64,000 bases of DNA from Arcobacter_B sp049472135 (GTDB lineage: Bacteria > Campylobacterota > Campylobacteria > Campylobacterales > Arcobacteraceae), in contig NZ_JBMOVV010000001.1 of assembly GCF_049472135.1 (NCBI RefSeq), positions 372,001 to 436,000 on the forward strand, read 5' to 3'. The notes under the pieces are model-generated. The model saw only the letters and a program-made list of their open reading frames with translations, was not told the DNA's origin and did no database searches. Within the stretch, counting starts at the first letter, position 1. Each line of letters opens with the position of its first letter. Positions 18,064 to 26,651 of the stretch are shown here, one piece after another. A program made the position numbers and the translations under genes.

Positions 18064-20337
18064 ATAGCTAAAAAAATTATTTCACTAATTGTATTATTTA
18101 TCTTAGTATACTTTGAATATGCTACTTTTTTTAGTAGTAAAGAAATAGTAGGACAGTTTGGTTCTACTTTTGCTAAATACTCTTTAGAGTATTTTGGATT
18201 TTTAGCATACTTTTATTTATTATTATTTATTTATACTTTATATGTAGTAAACTTTAGAAAAAATTTTGATATTAAAGATTTTATCGTAAATATTTCTGTT
18301 GTTTTACTTATTTTATTTGTATCTTTAACTTTACAAGCTTTACTTGTTGATGGTGTTTATAGTGGTAAAATAGGAAATATTCTTATTGATACATTAAGCC
18401 CTTTTATTGGTAGAGCAGGACTATTTATATTTGTTATTGTTGGATATGTAATTTCATTTATGGTTGCTTTTGAAAATAGTGATGTTGATTTCCAAAAAGT
18501 AAAAAATCTAAAGCATAGATTAAAGCTTAGGACAACATCTAATAATACAAATAAGGTAGAGACTACTAGAAGAACAAAAAGAAAAGAACAAAAGGTTACA
18601 GTAAAAGAAACAGGAAATGTTGCAGAAATAACTTTAGAAAAAGAGCATAAAGAGGAATTAAACAATAGTTTTGCTGTAAAACCTGATATCTATGAGGTTA
18701 TTGAAGAAGTTAAAGATGAGACATTAAGTATGCCAAACTCTATTGACAATACTTCAATAAAAACAGAAGAAACATCACAAAAGATAGAAGAACAATTACC
18801 TGCTGAGTCTTTAAATACTGAAAAGACAGAAGAAATTGTAAATGAAACTCATAGTGTGATTGTTGATGAACTTGAAGAGAATAGAAAGTTATTAGATGAT
18901 ATTGAGTTAGGTCAAACAGAAAAACCAAAAGATTTTAAGTTACCTCCTACAAAGTTTTTTCAAAAAGCTCCAAAAGATAATAAATCTAAAATGTCTGAGA
19001 GTGTAATTGATCAAAAGATTTGTGATTTATTAGATAAACTTTCAATGTTTAAAATTGAAGGAGATGTTGTAAGAACTTACACAGGGCCAGTTGTAACTAC
19101 TTTTGAGTTTAAACCAGCACCAAATGTAAAAGTTTCTAAAATTTTAAATTTACAAGATGATTTAGCAATGGCTTTAAAAGCTCAAACTATTAGAATTCAA
19201 GCTCCAATTCCAGGAAAAGATGTTGTTGGAATTGAAGTGCCTAATGAAGATAGCCAAGTTATTTATTTAAGAGATATGTTAGATAGTGAACTTTTCCAAA
19301 ATGCAAAATCTCCTTTAACAATGATTTTAGGAAAAGATATTGTTGGAAAACCTTTTGTTACAGATTTAAAGAAGTTACCTCATTTATTAATTGCAGGTAC
19401 TACAGGTTCTGGTAAGTCTGTTGGTATTAACTCAATGATTTTATCTCTTTTATATAAGAATTCACCAGATAGTTTAAAACTGGTGATGATTGACCCAAAA
19501 ATGTTAGAGTTTTCTATGTACAATGATATTCCTCATCTTTTAACTCCTGTTATTACAAAAGCAGGTGATGCTATTAATGCCTTAGCTAATATGGTAAGTG
19601 AGATGGAGCGAAGATATACATTAATGTCTCAAACAAAAACAAAAAATATTGAGAACTTTAATGAAAAAGCAGCAAAACATGGTCATGATAAAATGCCATA
19701 TATTGTTGTTGTTATTGATGAGTTAGCAGATTTAATGATGACAAGTGGAAAAGATGTTGAGTACTCAATTGCTAGATTAGCTCAAATGGCAAGAGCATCA
19801 GGTATTCACTTAATTGTTGCTACTCAAAGACCATCTGTTGATGTTGTTACAGGTCTTATTAAAGCAAACTTACCAAGTAGACTATCTTATAAAGTTGGAC
19901 AAAAAGTAGATTCAAAAATTATTTTAGATTCACTTGGTGCAGAATCATTACTTGGAAGAGGGGATATGTTATTTACTCCTCCTGGAACTTCTGGACTTGT
20001 AAGAATTCATGCACCTTGGTCAAAAGAAGAAGAAATAGAAGAAGTTGTTGAGTTCTTAAAAGCTCAAAGAGAAGTTGAATATGATATGAATTTCATTAAA
20101 GATTCTAACTCTTCAAGTTTAGGTGCTACTTCAACAGATGCAGAGCTTGGAGATTTAGATGAATTATATGAAGATGCTAAGCAAGTGGTATTGACTGATA
20201 GAAAAACTTCAATCTCTTATATTCAAAGAAAACTAAGAATAGGATATAACAGAGCAGCTACAATTGTAGAGCAATTAGAGCAAACTGGAGTACTTTCAGA
20301 AGCAAATGTTAAAGGAAATAGAGAAATTTTAGTTTAA
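18064..20337 (+). CDS. ftsK: DNA translocase FtsK, apparent AUA start
   Basis: The reading frame covers about 757 residues and includes the full N-terminal membrane region (four hydrophobic segments, codons 18070-18470) that an internal ATG at 18460 would remove. No ATG, GTG or TTG exists in frame upstream. ATA at 18064 lies 6 bases after AAGGGA and would give MAKKIISLIVLFILVYFEY. Domains: membrane anchor about 1-140, charged linker about 140-300, RecA-like motor with Walker A GTTGSGKS near residue 445 and Walker B VVVIDELADLM, and the C-terminal winged-helix gamma domain. FtsK pumps DNA at division and activates Xer recombination; xerH is about 18 kb away. Confidence 0.9.
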   Translation: MAKKIISLIVLFILVYFEYATFFSSKEIVGQFGSTFAKYSLEYFGFLAYFYLLLFIYTLYVVNFRKNFDIKDFIVNISVVLLILFVSLTLQALLVDGVYSGKIGNILIDTLSPFIGRAGLFIFVIVGYVISFMVAFENSDVDFQKVKNLKHRLKLRTTSNNTNKVETTRRTKRKEQKVTVKETGNVAEITLEKEHKEELNNSFAVKPDIYEVIEEVKDETLSMPNSIDNTSIKTEETSQKIEEQLPAESLNTEKTEEIVNETHSVIVDELEENRKLLDDIELGQTEKPKDFKLPPTKFFQKAPKDNKSKMSESVIDQKICDLLDKLSMFKIEGDVVRTYTGPVVTTFEFKPAPNVKVSKILNLQDDLAMALKAQTIRIQAPIPGKDVVGIEVPNEDSQVIYLRDMLDSELFQNAKSPLTMILGKDIVGKPFVTDLKKLPHLLIAGTTGSGKSVGINSMILSLLYKNSPDSLKLVMIDPKMLEFSMYNDIPHLLTPVITKAGDAINALANMVSEMERRYTLMSQTKTKNIENFNEKAAKHGHDKMPYIVVVIDELADLMMTSGKDVEYSIARLAQMARASGIHLIVATQRPSVDVVTGLIKANLPSRLSYKVGQKVDSKIILDSLGAESLLGRGDMLFTPPGTSGLVRIHAPWSKEEEIEEVVEFLKAQREVEYDMNFIKDSNSSSLGATSTDAELGDLDELYEDAKQVVLTDRKTSISYIQRKLRIGYNRAATIVEQLEQTGVLSEANVKGNREILV

Positions 20338-20362
20338 GCCTATATTTTTATTGTATAGGCTT
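20336..20362 (+). terminator. Possible terminator after ftsK
   Basis: AAGCCTATA pairs with TATAGGCTT across a T-rich loop, overlapping the ftsK stop. A T-rich run follows about 20 bases later, so it is a moderate terminator or an mRNA 3' end stabiliser. Confidence 0.55.
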
Positions 20363-20429
20363 GATATAACAGGCTCTCTTTTTATTTTTTTTATGCTAGA
20401 ATAAATAAATTATTATTAAGGAGTTTGTT

Positions 20430-20972
20430 ATGAATACAAGTATTGTAGGAAGACACATAGATTTAACTGAGCCAATTAAAGATTATATCAATAGCTCTGT
20501 AGAAATATTCAAAAAATATAACTTAGATATTATTTCTGTTAACTCAATTATTTCTCAAGATGAAAAACATGGGAAAAAAGCATTTTCTTTTGAGTTTACT
20601 TTAAACGTAGCTCATTTAGATACAATTGTTGTTAAACAAAAAGATAAAGATTTATATTCTGCGATTGATATTGCAGTAGATAGAGTATCTAAAGTTTTAA
20701 GAAGACACCATGATAAAATCACTGGACATAAAGCTACAAAACTTACTGAAGTAGAGTCTCAAGTAATTGAAGATCAAATTGCTAATGAATTAGAAAAATT
20801 TGAAGATGAAATTACTCCAGTAAGATTAACTTCATACAAACCAATGGATATTGAAGAAGCATTAGCTGATTTAAAAGGTTCTGATGCACAATTTAAAGTA
20901 TTCTATGATAAAGATGATAACATGAGAGTACTATACAAAGCAAACGATGAAGGTAAATTTGGATTATACTAA
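20430..20972 (+). CDS. hpf: Ribosome hibernation factor HPF (long form)
   Basis: A 180-residue protein with an N-terminal HPF/RaiA domain (about 1-100, GRHIDLTEPIKDYINSSVEI) and the C-terminal dimerisation domain of long HPF (about 120-178, including RLTSYKPMDIEEALADLKGS). Long HPF dimerises 70S ribosomes into inactive 100S particles in non-growing cells. An AAGGAG site precedes the ATG. A clear terminator follows, so it is a single-gene transcript. Confidence 0.92.
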   Translation: MNTSIVGRHIDLTEPIKDYINSSVEIFKKYNLDIISVNSIISQDEKHGKKAFSFEFTLNVAHLDTIVVKQKDKDLYSAIDIAVDRVSKVLRRHHDKITGHKATKLTEVESQVIEDQIANELEKFEDEITPVRLTSYKPMDIEEALADLKGSDAQFKVFYDKDDNMRVLYKANDEGKFGLY

Positions 20973-20994
20973 TCCTTTCTTACAAAAAGAAAAG

Positions 20995-21025
20995 AGGTAT
21001 TAGCCATGGCTAATGCCTTTTTTTA
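20995..21025 (+). terminator. Rho-independent terminator of hpf
   Basis: AGGTATTAGCC pairs with GGCTAATGCCT (one mismatch) around a two-base loop and is followed by a run of seven Ts. Confidence 0.88.
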
Positions 21026-21054
21026 TTTATATTTAATATAGGAGTTCATACTAA

Positions 21055-22482
21055 ATGAATACTGAACTAAAAAAAATTGCACTTATTGGGCAACCAAATG
21101 TTGGTAAATCATCACTTTTTAATAGAATAGCAAAACAAAGAATTGCTATTGTATCTGATTTAGCAGGTACTACTAGGGATATTAGAAAACACGAAGTAGA
21201 AATTTTTGATAGATGTGCTATGATGCTTGATACAGGTGGTATTGATGAAACTAATGATGCAATCTTTTCTAATGTAAAAAGAAAAGCTATAGAAACTGCA
21301 AAAGAGGCTGATATAATACTTTTTATGGTAGATGGTAAAAAAATACCTGATGAAAAAGATAAAGAATTATTTTATGAGCTTCAAGCTTTAGGAAAAGAGT
21401 TAGCTTTAGTTGTAAATAAAATAGATAATGATAAAGAGAATGAAAGATTGTGGGAATTCTTCGAATTTGGAATTTCAGATGAAAATCTTTTTGGAATCTC
21501 TGTATCTCATAATAGAGGAACAAAATCTTTATTTGAATGGATTTATAATCATCTTCCTGCTGTAATTGAACCAGAACTTACAGAAGAAGAAAAAGCTAAA
21601 CTTGAAGCTGCTTTAGAAAATCAAGAAGATGATGAAAAAGCAAAAAGAGAAGAAGTAGATGAAAAAAATATCAAAGTTGCCATCATTGGTAGAGTAAATG
21701 TTGGTAAATCATCTACACTTAATGCAATAATTGGAGAGGAAAGATCAGTAGTTTCAGAAATTGCAGGAACTACAATTGATCCAGTTGACGAATCTTTTGA
21801 ATACAAAGATAAAAACATCACTTTTGTTGATACTGCTGGTCTTAGAAGAAGAGGTAGAATTGAAGGAATTGAAAAATTTGCTTTAATGAGAACTAAAGAT
21901 ATGTTAGAAAAAGCAAATGTAGCTTTAGTTGTATTAGATGCTTCAGAGCCTTTTACAGATTTAGATGAAAAAATTGCAGGATTAGTTGATCAATATGGTT
22001 TAGGAACTATTATTGTTTTAAACAAATGGGATGAGAATATGGATACTTTCCAAAAACTTGAAAAAGAAGTTAGAAGAAGATTTAGATTCTTAGAGTATGC
22101 ACCAATTATTGCTATTTCTGCAAAAACTGGAAGATCTGTTGAAAGATTAAAAGAGAAAATATTAGAGGTTCATGAAAACTATACAAGAAGAATTCCAACT
22201 TCTGCATTAAATAGAGTAATTGAACAAGCAGTTATTAGACATGCTTTACCAAGTCCTGCTGGTAACTATCTTAGAATTTATTATGCTACACAATTTAGTG
22301 CACAACCACCAAAAATTGCTTTAGTTATGAATAAGCCAAGACTTCTTCACTTCTCTTATAAAAGATATTTAATCAACTTCTTAAGAGATAACTTTAACTT
22401 TGAAGGAACACCTATTCATGTTATTGCAAGAGGTAAAAATGATAAAATTGGTGATGAGGAATATTTAGAAGAGAATAATTAA
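21055..22482 (+). CDS. der: Ribosome biogenesis GTPase Der (EngA)
   Basis: A 475-residue double GTPase. The first G domain has P-loop GQPNVGKSS and switch DTGGI. The second has GRVNVGKSS near residue 212 and DTAGLRRRGRIEG. A C-terminal KH-like domain follows, with RIYYATQFSAQPP near 415-430. An acidic linker (about 180-205) separates the G domains. Der is needed for assembly of the 50S subunit. A SulP transporter gene follows after 15 bases. Confidence 0.95.
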   Translation: MNTELKKIALIGQPNVGKSSLFNRIAKQRIAIVSDLAGTTRDIRKHEVEIFDRCAMMLDTGGIDETNDAIFSNVKRKAIETAKEADIILFMVDGKKIPDEKDKELFYELQALGKELALVVNKIDNDKENERLWEFFEFGISDENLFGISVSHNRGTKSLFEWIYNHLPAVIEPELTEEEKAKLEAALENQEDDEKAKREEVDEKNIKVAIIGRVNVGKSSTLNAIIGEERSVVSEIAGTTIDPVDESFEYKDKNITFVDTAGLRRRGRIEGIEKFALMRTKDMLEKANVALVVLDASEPFTDLDEKIAGLVDQYGLGTIIVLNKWDENMDTFQKLEKEVRRRFRFLEYAPIIAISAKTGRSVERLKEKILEVHENYTRRIPTSALNRVIEQAVIRHALPSPAGNYLRIYYATQFSAQPPKIALVMNKPRLLHFSYKRYLINFLRDNFNFEGTPIHVIARGKNDKIGDEEYLEENN

Positions 22483-22497
22483 TATTTAGGAGTACTT

Positions 22498-24069
22498 TTG
22501 AATGCAGTAAAGAATAATATTTTTGCAGGAATTACTGCTGCTATTGTTGCTTTGCCATTAGCTTTAGCCTTTGGTGTTGCAAGTGGTGCTGGTGCGATTG
22601 CTGGTCTTTATGGTGCAATAATCTTGGGATTTTTCGCTGCAGCATTCGGAGGTACATCTACTCAAATATCTGGACCTACTGGTCCTATGACAGTTATAAC
22701 TGCAAGTGCAATTGTTGCTTTTCCCAATGATTTTTCTTCTGTTATGACTGTTATACTTCTTTCTGGATTAATTCAAATATCTTTTGGAATTGTTGGTATT
22801 GGTAAGTGGATTAAATATATTCCATATCCAGTTATTTCTGGTTTCATGAGTGGAGTTGGAGTTATTATTATAATACTTCAAATTAATCCTTTTTTAGGTG
22901 TTGATTCTCAAAGTTCTGTTGTTATGACAATTAGTCAGATTTTCACTACATTAAAAAATATTAATTATGATTCTTTTTTAATTGCTTTAATTACTTTATG
23001 TATTATGTTTTTTACACCAAAAAAAGTTTCTCAAAAGATACCTACAGCACTAATAGCTTTAGTTTTAGTTACTTTACTTAGTTATTATCTTAACTTGCAA
23101 ATTGATAAAATTGGTGAAATTCCTATGGGTTTACCACAAATAACTTTACCTTTCTCTTTTGATTTAGCAAACTTAGATACTATATTAACTCTTGCTATTA
23201 CTCTTGCTTTATTAGGTTCAATTGATTCTTTATTAACATCTTTAGTAGCTGATTCTATGACAAAGACTAAACATAACTCAAAAAAAGAGTTAATAGGTCA
23301 GGGTATAGGAAATAGTTTATGTTCTTTTGTTGGAGCAATTCCTGGTGCTGGTGCTACTATGAGAACAGTAATAAATATAAATAGTGGCGGAACATCAAAA
23401 CTATCAGGTATGGTTCATTCGATTACACTATTATTAATAGTTTTAATATTAGCACCATTGGCATCTGAAATACCTTTAGCTGTTTTATCTGGAATTTTAA
23501 TAAAAGTTGGATTTGATATATTAGATTATAGATTTATAAAGATTTTATCAAAAATAAAAAAACAAGACTTTTTGATTATGATAACAGTTTTTTTATTAAC
23601 TGTTTTTGTAGATCTGATTATGGCAGTTGGAGTAGGTATTACTATTGCATCAATTTTGGCAGTTTATCAGGTTTCAAAAAGTACTAAAATTAAAACTCAA
23701 AGAACAAAAACTTCTTTTGATATTGATTTAGATAACAGTAAAATTGAAATAATAAAAATTGATGGTTCACTTTTTTTTGGAACAGCATCTGTTTTAGATA
23801 AAAAAATTGAAAAATTGTCAGGGATTAAGTATGTAATATTAGATTTAAAAAATGTTGCTTATTTAGATATATCTGCAATTTTTATGATTGAAGATTTAAT
23901 AGAAAAATTAAATAGTAAAAGTATAAAAACAATATTTGTTTTAAAGTATGCTCATAGAAGAGCTATTCAAAAAGTTGACATAAACAAAAAATTTAAAGAT
24001 AGTAAACTTTATCATGACATAGATGAAGCAATTAATTTTACACAAGAGTTAGAGTTGAAAAATGCATAG
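22498..24069 (+). CDS. SulP family transporter (second copy)
   Basis: A 523-residue SulP transporter with a core starting FAGITAAIVALPLALAFGVA and a C-terminal STAS domain (about 415-515, YVILDLKNVAYLDISAIF). It is clearly different in sequence from the 9681-11222 homologue, so this is not a recent duplication. The opening GAGAIAGLYGAIILG segment fits BicA-like bicarbonate or sulfate carriers, but the substrate is unproven. The start is TTG with AGGAG upstream. The 3' end overlaps hemD by 8 bases. Confidence 0.87.
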   Translation: MNAVKNNIFAGITAAIVALPLALAFGVASGAGAIAGLYGAIILGFFAAAFGGTSTQISGPTGPMTVITASAIVAFPNDFSSVMTVILLSGLIQISFGIVGIGKWIKYIPYPVISGFMSGVGVIIIILQINPFLGVDSQSSVVMTISQIFTTLKNINYDSFLIALITLCIMFFTPKKVSQKIPTALIALVLVTLLSYYLNLQIDKIGEIPMGLPQITLPFSFDLANLDTILTLAITLALLGSIDSLLTSLVADSMTKTKHNSKKELIGQGIGNSLCSFVGAIPGAGATMRTVININSGGTSKLSGMVHSITLLLIVLILAPLASEIPLAVLSGILIKVGFDILDYRFIKILSKIKKQDFLIMITVFLLTVFVDLIMAVGVGITIASILAVYQVSKSTKIKTQRTKTSFDIDLDNSKIEIIKIDGSLFFGTASVLDKKIEKLSGIKYVILDLKNVAYLDISAIFMIEDLIEKLNSKSIKTIFVLKYAHRRAIQKVDINKKFKDSKLYHDIDEAINFTQELELKNA

Positions 24070-24691
24070 AAAAATATATTTATTAAATAATTTAAAATAT
24101 GATGGGGTTGAAAATTTAGAGGTTTTTAAAATAGAGTATATAAAAAAAGATATTGATTTTGAAAAATATGATGCTTTAGTATTTACATCAAAAAATGCTA
24201 TTTATTCAATAGATAGTTTTAGTTCAACTTGGAAAAAGATACCTTCATATGTTATTGCACCCAAAACAGCAAATATTTTAGAAAAACTTGGTGGTGCTTT
24301 AAAATTTACAGGTAACTCTGGACATGGAAATGATTTTGCTTATGAATTAATACCAAATTTAAAAAATAAAAAGGTTTTATATTTAAAAGCAGAAAAAACA
24401 GTTTCAAACTTAGTTGATATATTAAAAAACAATGAAATTAAAATTGATGATGAAATAGTTTATAAAACATCATGTAACAAAATAGAAAAAGATTTAGAAA
24501 AAAATAGTGTAATAATTTTTACATCTCCCTCAAGTGTTGAGTGTTTTTTCAAAAGTTTTAATTGGGATGAATCTTATAAAGCAGTTGTTATTGGAAAGAC
24601 TACATTAAAATACTTGCCTTTTGATATAAATGCACATGTAAGTGAAAAAACATCTGTTGAAGAGTGCATAAAAGTGGCTTCTACATTATAA
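24062..24691 (+). CDS. hemD: Uroporphyrinogen-III synthase
   Basis: A 209-residue HemD-family protein, recognised by two-lobe layout and weakly conserved signatures (VFTSKNAIYSID near residue 41, VIIFTSPSSVECFF near 148). It would cyclise hydroxymethylbilane to uroporphyrinogen III in heme synthesis. The family diverges strongly in sequence, so the assignment rests on these segments and the length. The start lies inside the end of the SulP gene. The 6S RNA follows. Confidence 0.8.
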   Translation: MHRKIYLLNNLKYDGVENLEVFKIEYIKKDIDFEKYDALVFTSKNAIYSIDSFSSTWKKIPSYVIAPKTANILEKLGGALKFTGNSGHGNDFAYELIPNLKNKKVLYLKAEKTVSNLVDILKNNEIKIDDEIVYKTSCNKIEKDLEKNSVIIFTSPSSVECFFKSFNWDESYKAVVIGKTTLKYLPFDINAHVSEKTSVEECIKVASTL

Positions 24692-24719
24692 ATTTAAACT
24701 CAGATTTAATAAGTTTCGC

Positions 24720-24725
24720 TAAAAT
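24720..24725 (+). promoter_or_regulatory. Probable -10 box of the 6S RNA
   Basis: TAAAAT lies about 10 bases before the 5' end of the RNA closing stem at 24735, at the distance expected of a sigma-70 promoter. Campylobacterota promoters often lack a recognisable -35 box. Confidence 0.5.
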
Positions 24726-24734
24726 AAGATTATC

Positions 24735-24897
24735 TAAGTAGTTCGGGATTTCCATTGTTGAGGGTCCGATACTGTATTTATGTGTGTAATTGTAGATACG
24801 TGGTGTGCAGCATTTCATTATGTTTATGCTCCTAAAGCGTCGCTCTTACGTGCAGTCGTTGGCTTTTGTGGGCCATTTGATGGTTAACGGCTACTTG
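24735..24897 (+). ncRNA. ssrS: 6S RNA (purD motif)
   Basis: The 243-base gap between hemD and purD holds a stretch of about 163 bases that is visibly less AT-rich than its surroundings and can fold into a long rod. The ends pair (AAGTAG with CTACTT, then CCAT with ATGG further in), with G/C-rich inner segments such as AGGGTCCG and GGGCC. In Campylobacterota the conserved structure found upstream of purD, first described as the purD motif, corresponds to 6S RNA, which binds housekeeping RNA polymerase and mimics an open promoter. Position next to purD supports the call. Exact ends are estimated. Confidence 0.8.
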
Positions 24898-24934
24898 GTT
24901 ATTTAACATTAAACTAACAATACAAGGAATTATC

Positions 24935-26200
24935 GTGAATATATTGATACTAGGAAGTGGTGGTAGAGAATACTCTATTGGATTAGCAATATATAAAGAA
25001 AATGCTCATAACTTATTTTTCATGCCAGGAAATGGTGCAACTTCGCAATTAGGTACAAATATTAATATAAAAGATTATAACGAATTAGCACAGTGGGCAA
25101 AAGATAATTCTATTGATTTAACAATTGTAGGACCAGAAGCTCCATTAGTAGATGGTGTTGTTGATATTTTTAAAGAGAATGATTTAACTGTATTTGGACC
25201 AAGTAAAGCTGCTGCTCAACTTGAAGGTTCTAAAGTATATATGAAAAATATTCTTAAAAAGTATAACATACCAACAGCAGCGTTTATAGAAACAACAAAT
25301 GAAAAAGAAGCTCATGATTTTATTGATACTATGAGTGAACCAATTGTTGTAAAAGCAGATGGTTTATGTGCAGGTAAAGGTGTAATTATTGCTCAATCAA
25401 AAGATGAAGCGAAACAAGCTGCATCTGATATGTTAAGTGGTTCTTCATTTGGTGATGCAGGTACATCTATTGTAGTTGAAGAGTATTTAGATGGATATGA
25501 GTTATCTATTTTTGCTATTTGTGATGGAGAAAACTACAAAGTTCTTCCAGCAGCACAAGATCACAAAAGAGTAGGTGATGGTGATACAGGTCCTAATACT
25601 GGTGGAATGGGTGCATATGCTCCAACACCTTTAGTGAATGAAGATATTTATAAAAAAGTTGAAGAAAGAGTAATTAAACCAACACTTGAAGGTATGAAAC
25701 AAGAGGGTGCTCCTTTTGAAGGTGTATTATTTATTGGTGTTATGGTTGTAAAAGGTGAGCCAATTATTTTAGAATATAATGTAAGATTTGGTGATCCAGA
25801 GTGTGAAATTTTAATGCCTTTATTAGAAACACCTGTTTCAGATTTATTCTACAAAGGTGCTACTAAACAACTTGATAAATTAGATATTAAGATTAAAGAT
25901 GAATTTGGTGTTGCTGTTGTAATGGCAAGTGAAAACTATCCATACTCTTCTTCAAAACCTGCTGAGATTATAATTGATGATATTACAGATGAAGAATTAA
26001 AAGCTAATTCTCATATATCTTTTGCTGGAGTAGAAGAGATTGATGGTAAATTAATGGCTACAGGAGGAAGAGTACTTCTTTGTGTAGGTTTTGGTAAATC
26101 AATTCAAGAAGCAAGAGATAGAGCATATGATTTATGTGGATATGTTCATTTTGCTGGGAAAAAATGTAGATCAGATATTGCATACCAAGCTTTAAAATAG
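24935..26200 (+). CDS. purD: Phosphoribosylamine-glycine ligase
   Basis: A 421-residue ATP-grasp enzyme that joins glycine to phosphoribosylamine in purine synthesis. Visible signatures are the N-terminal NILILGSGGREYSI, the ATP-grasp VVKADGLCAGKGV near residue 145 and NTGGMGAYAPTP near 222, and NVRFGDPECE near 285. Length fits. The start is GTG with AAGGA upstream. It opens a tight run of genes: purD, RDD protein, lptD, phosphoribosyltransferase and pnp, whose junctions are short or overlapping. Confidence 0.95.
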   Translation: MNILILGSGGREYSIGLAIYKENAHNLFFMPGNGATSQLGTNINIKDYNELAQWAKDNSIDLTIVGPEAPLVDGVVDIFKENDLTVFGPSKAAAQLEGSKVYMKNILKKYNIPTAAFIETTNEKEAHDFIDTMSEPIVVKADGLCAGKGVIIAQSKDEAKQAASDMLSGSSFGDAGTSIVVEEYLDGYELSIFAICDGENYKVLPAAQDHKRVGDGDTGPNTGGMGAYAPTPLVNEDIYKKVEERVIKPTLEGMKQEGAPFEGVLFIGVMVVKGEPIILEYNVRFGDPECEILMPLLETPVSDLFYKGATKQLDKLDIKIKDEFGVAVVMASENYPYSSSKPAEIIIDDITDEELKANSHISFAGVEEIDGKLMATGGRVLLCVGFGKSIQEARDRAYDLCGYVHFAGKKCRSDIAYQALK

Positions 26201-26210
26201 AGATTAGATA

Positions 26211-26651
26211 ATGCAAGAAAACAGTTCAAAAGATCTTCAATTAGCAACACTTAGTTCAAGGGCAATGGCTTTTGTAATTGATGATTTACTTGTTACTTTT
26301 TTAATTATCGCAATGTTTTGGGATAAAATTACTAATGCGGGTAATTCTATGGAATCAATGGTTTACTTAATGAAAGTAGAAATTGTTGGTCCTTTAATTA
26401 TGTTAAAAGTTGTTTACCATACTTTTTTTGTTTGGTATTATGGAGCAACTGTTGGTAAGATCATTACTAAAATTAGAGTTATTGATCATAATACATTAGG
26501 AAGAATTTCTATTTTTTCATCTTTATTAAGAGCAATTGGTAGAGTTTTTTCTGAATGGTTTGTATATATAGGATTTATATTTGCATTCTTTAATGATGGG
26601 AAAAGAACTTTCCATGATTATACTGGTAGAACATTGGTTGTAAATGCTTAG
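26211..26651 (+). CDS. RDD family membrane protein
   Basis: A 146-residue RDD-family protein with three hydrophobic segments (about 25-42, 60-80 and 110-128). The family's Arg-Asp-Asp motif appears as SRAMAFVIDDLLV near residues 17-29 (R followed later by DD). RDD proteins have been linked to sodium/proton exchange and small-molecule transport, but this one has no proven role. It lies between purD and lptD and overlaps lptD by 8 bases. Confidence 0.83.
   Translation: MQENSSKDLQLATLSSRAMAFVIDDLLVTFLIIAMFWDKITNAGNSMESMVYLMKVEIVGPLIMLKVVYHTFFVWYYGATVGKIITKIRVIDHNTLGRISIFSSLLRAIGRVFSEWFVYIGFIFAFFNDGKRTFHDYTGRTLVVNA

Noticed and set aside
18460..20337. ftsK starting at ATG 18460
   Set aside because: It would remove the membrane anchor that is clearly encoded in frame upstream.
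24692..24934. Riboswitch upstream of purD
   Set aside because: The location, length and end pairing fit the 6S/purD-motif RNA better than a purine riboswitch, and no aptamer core was recognised.
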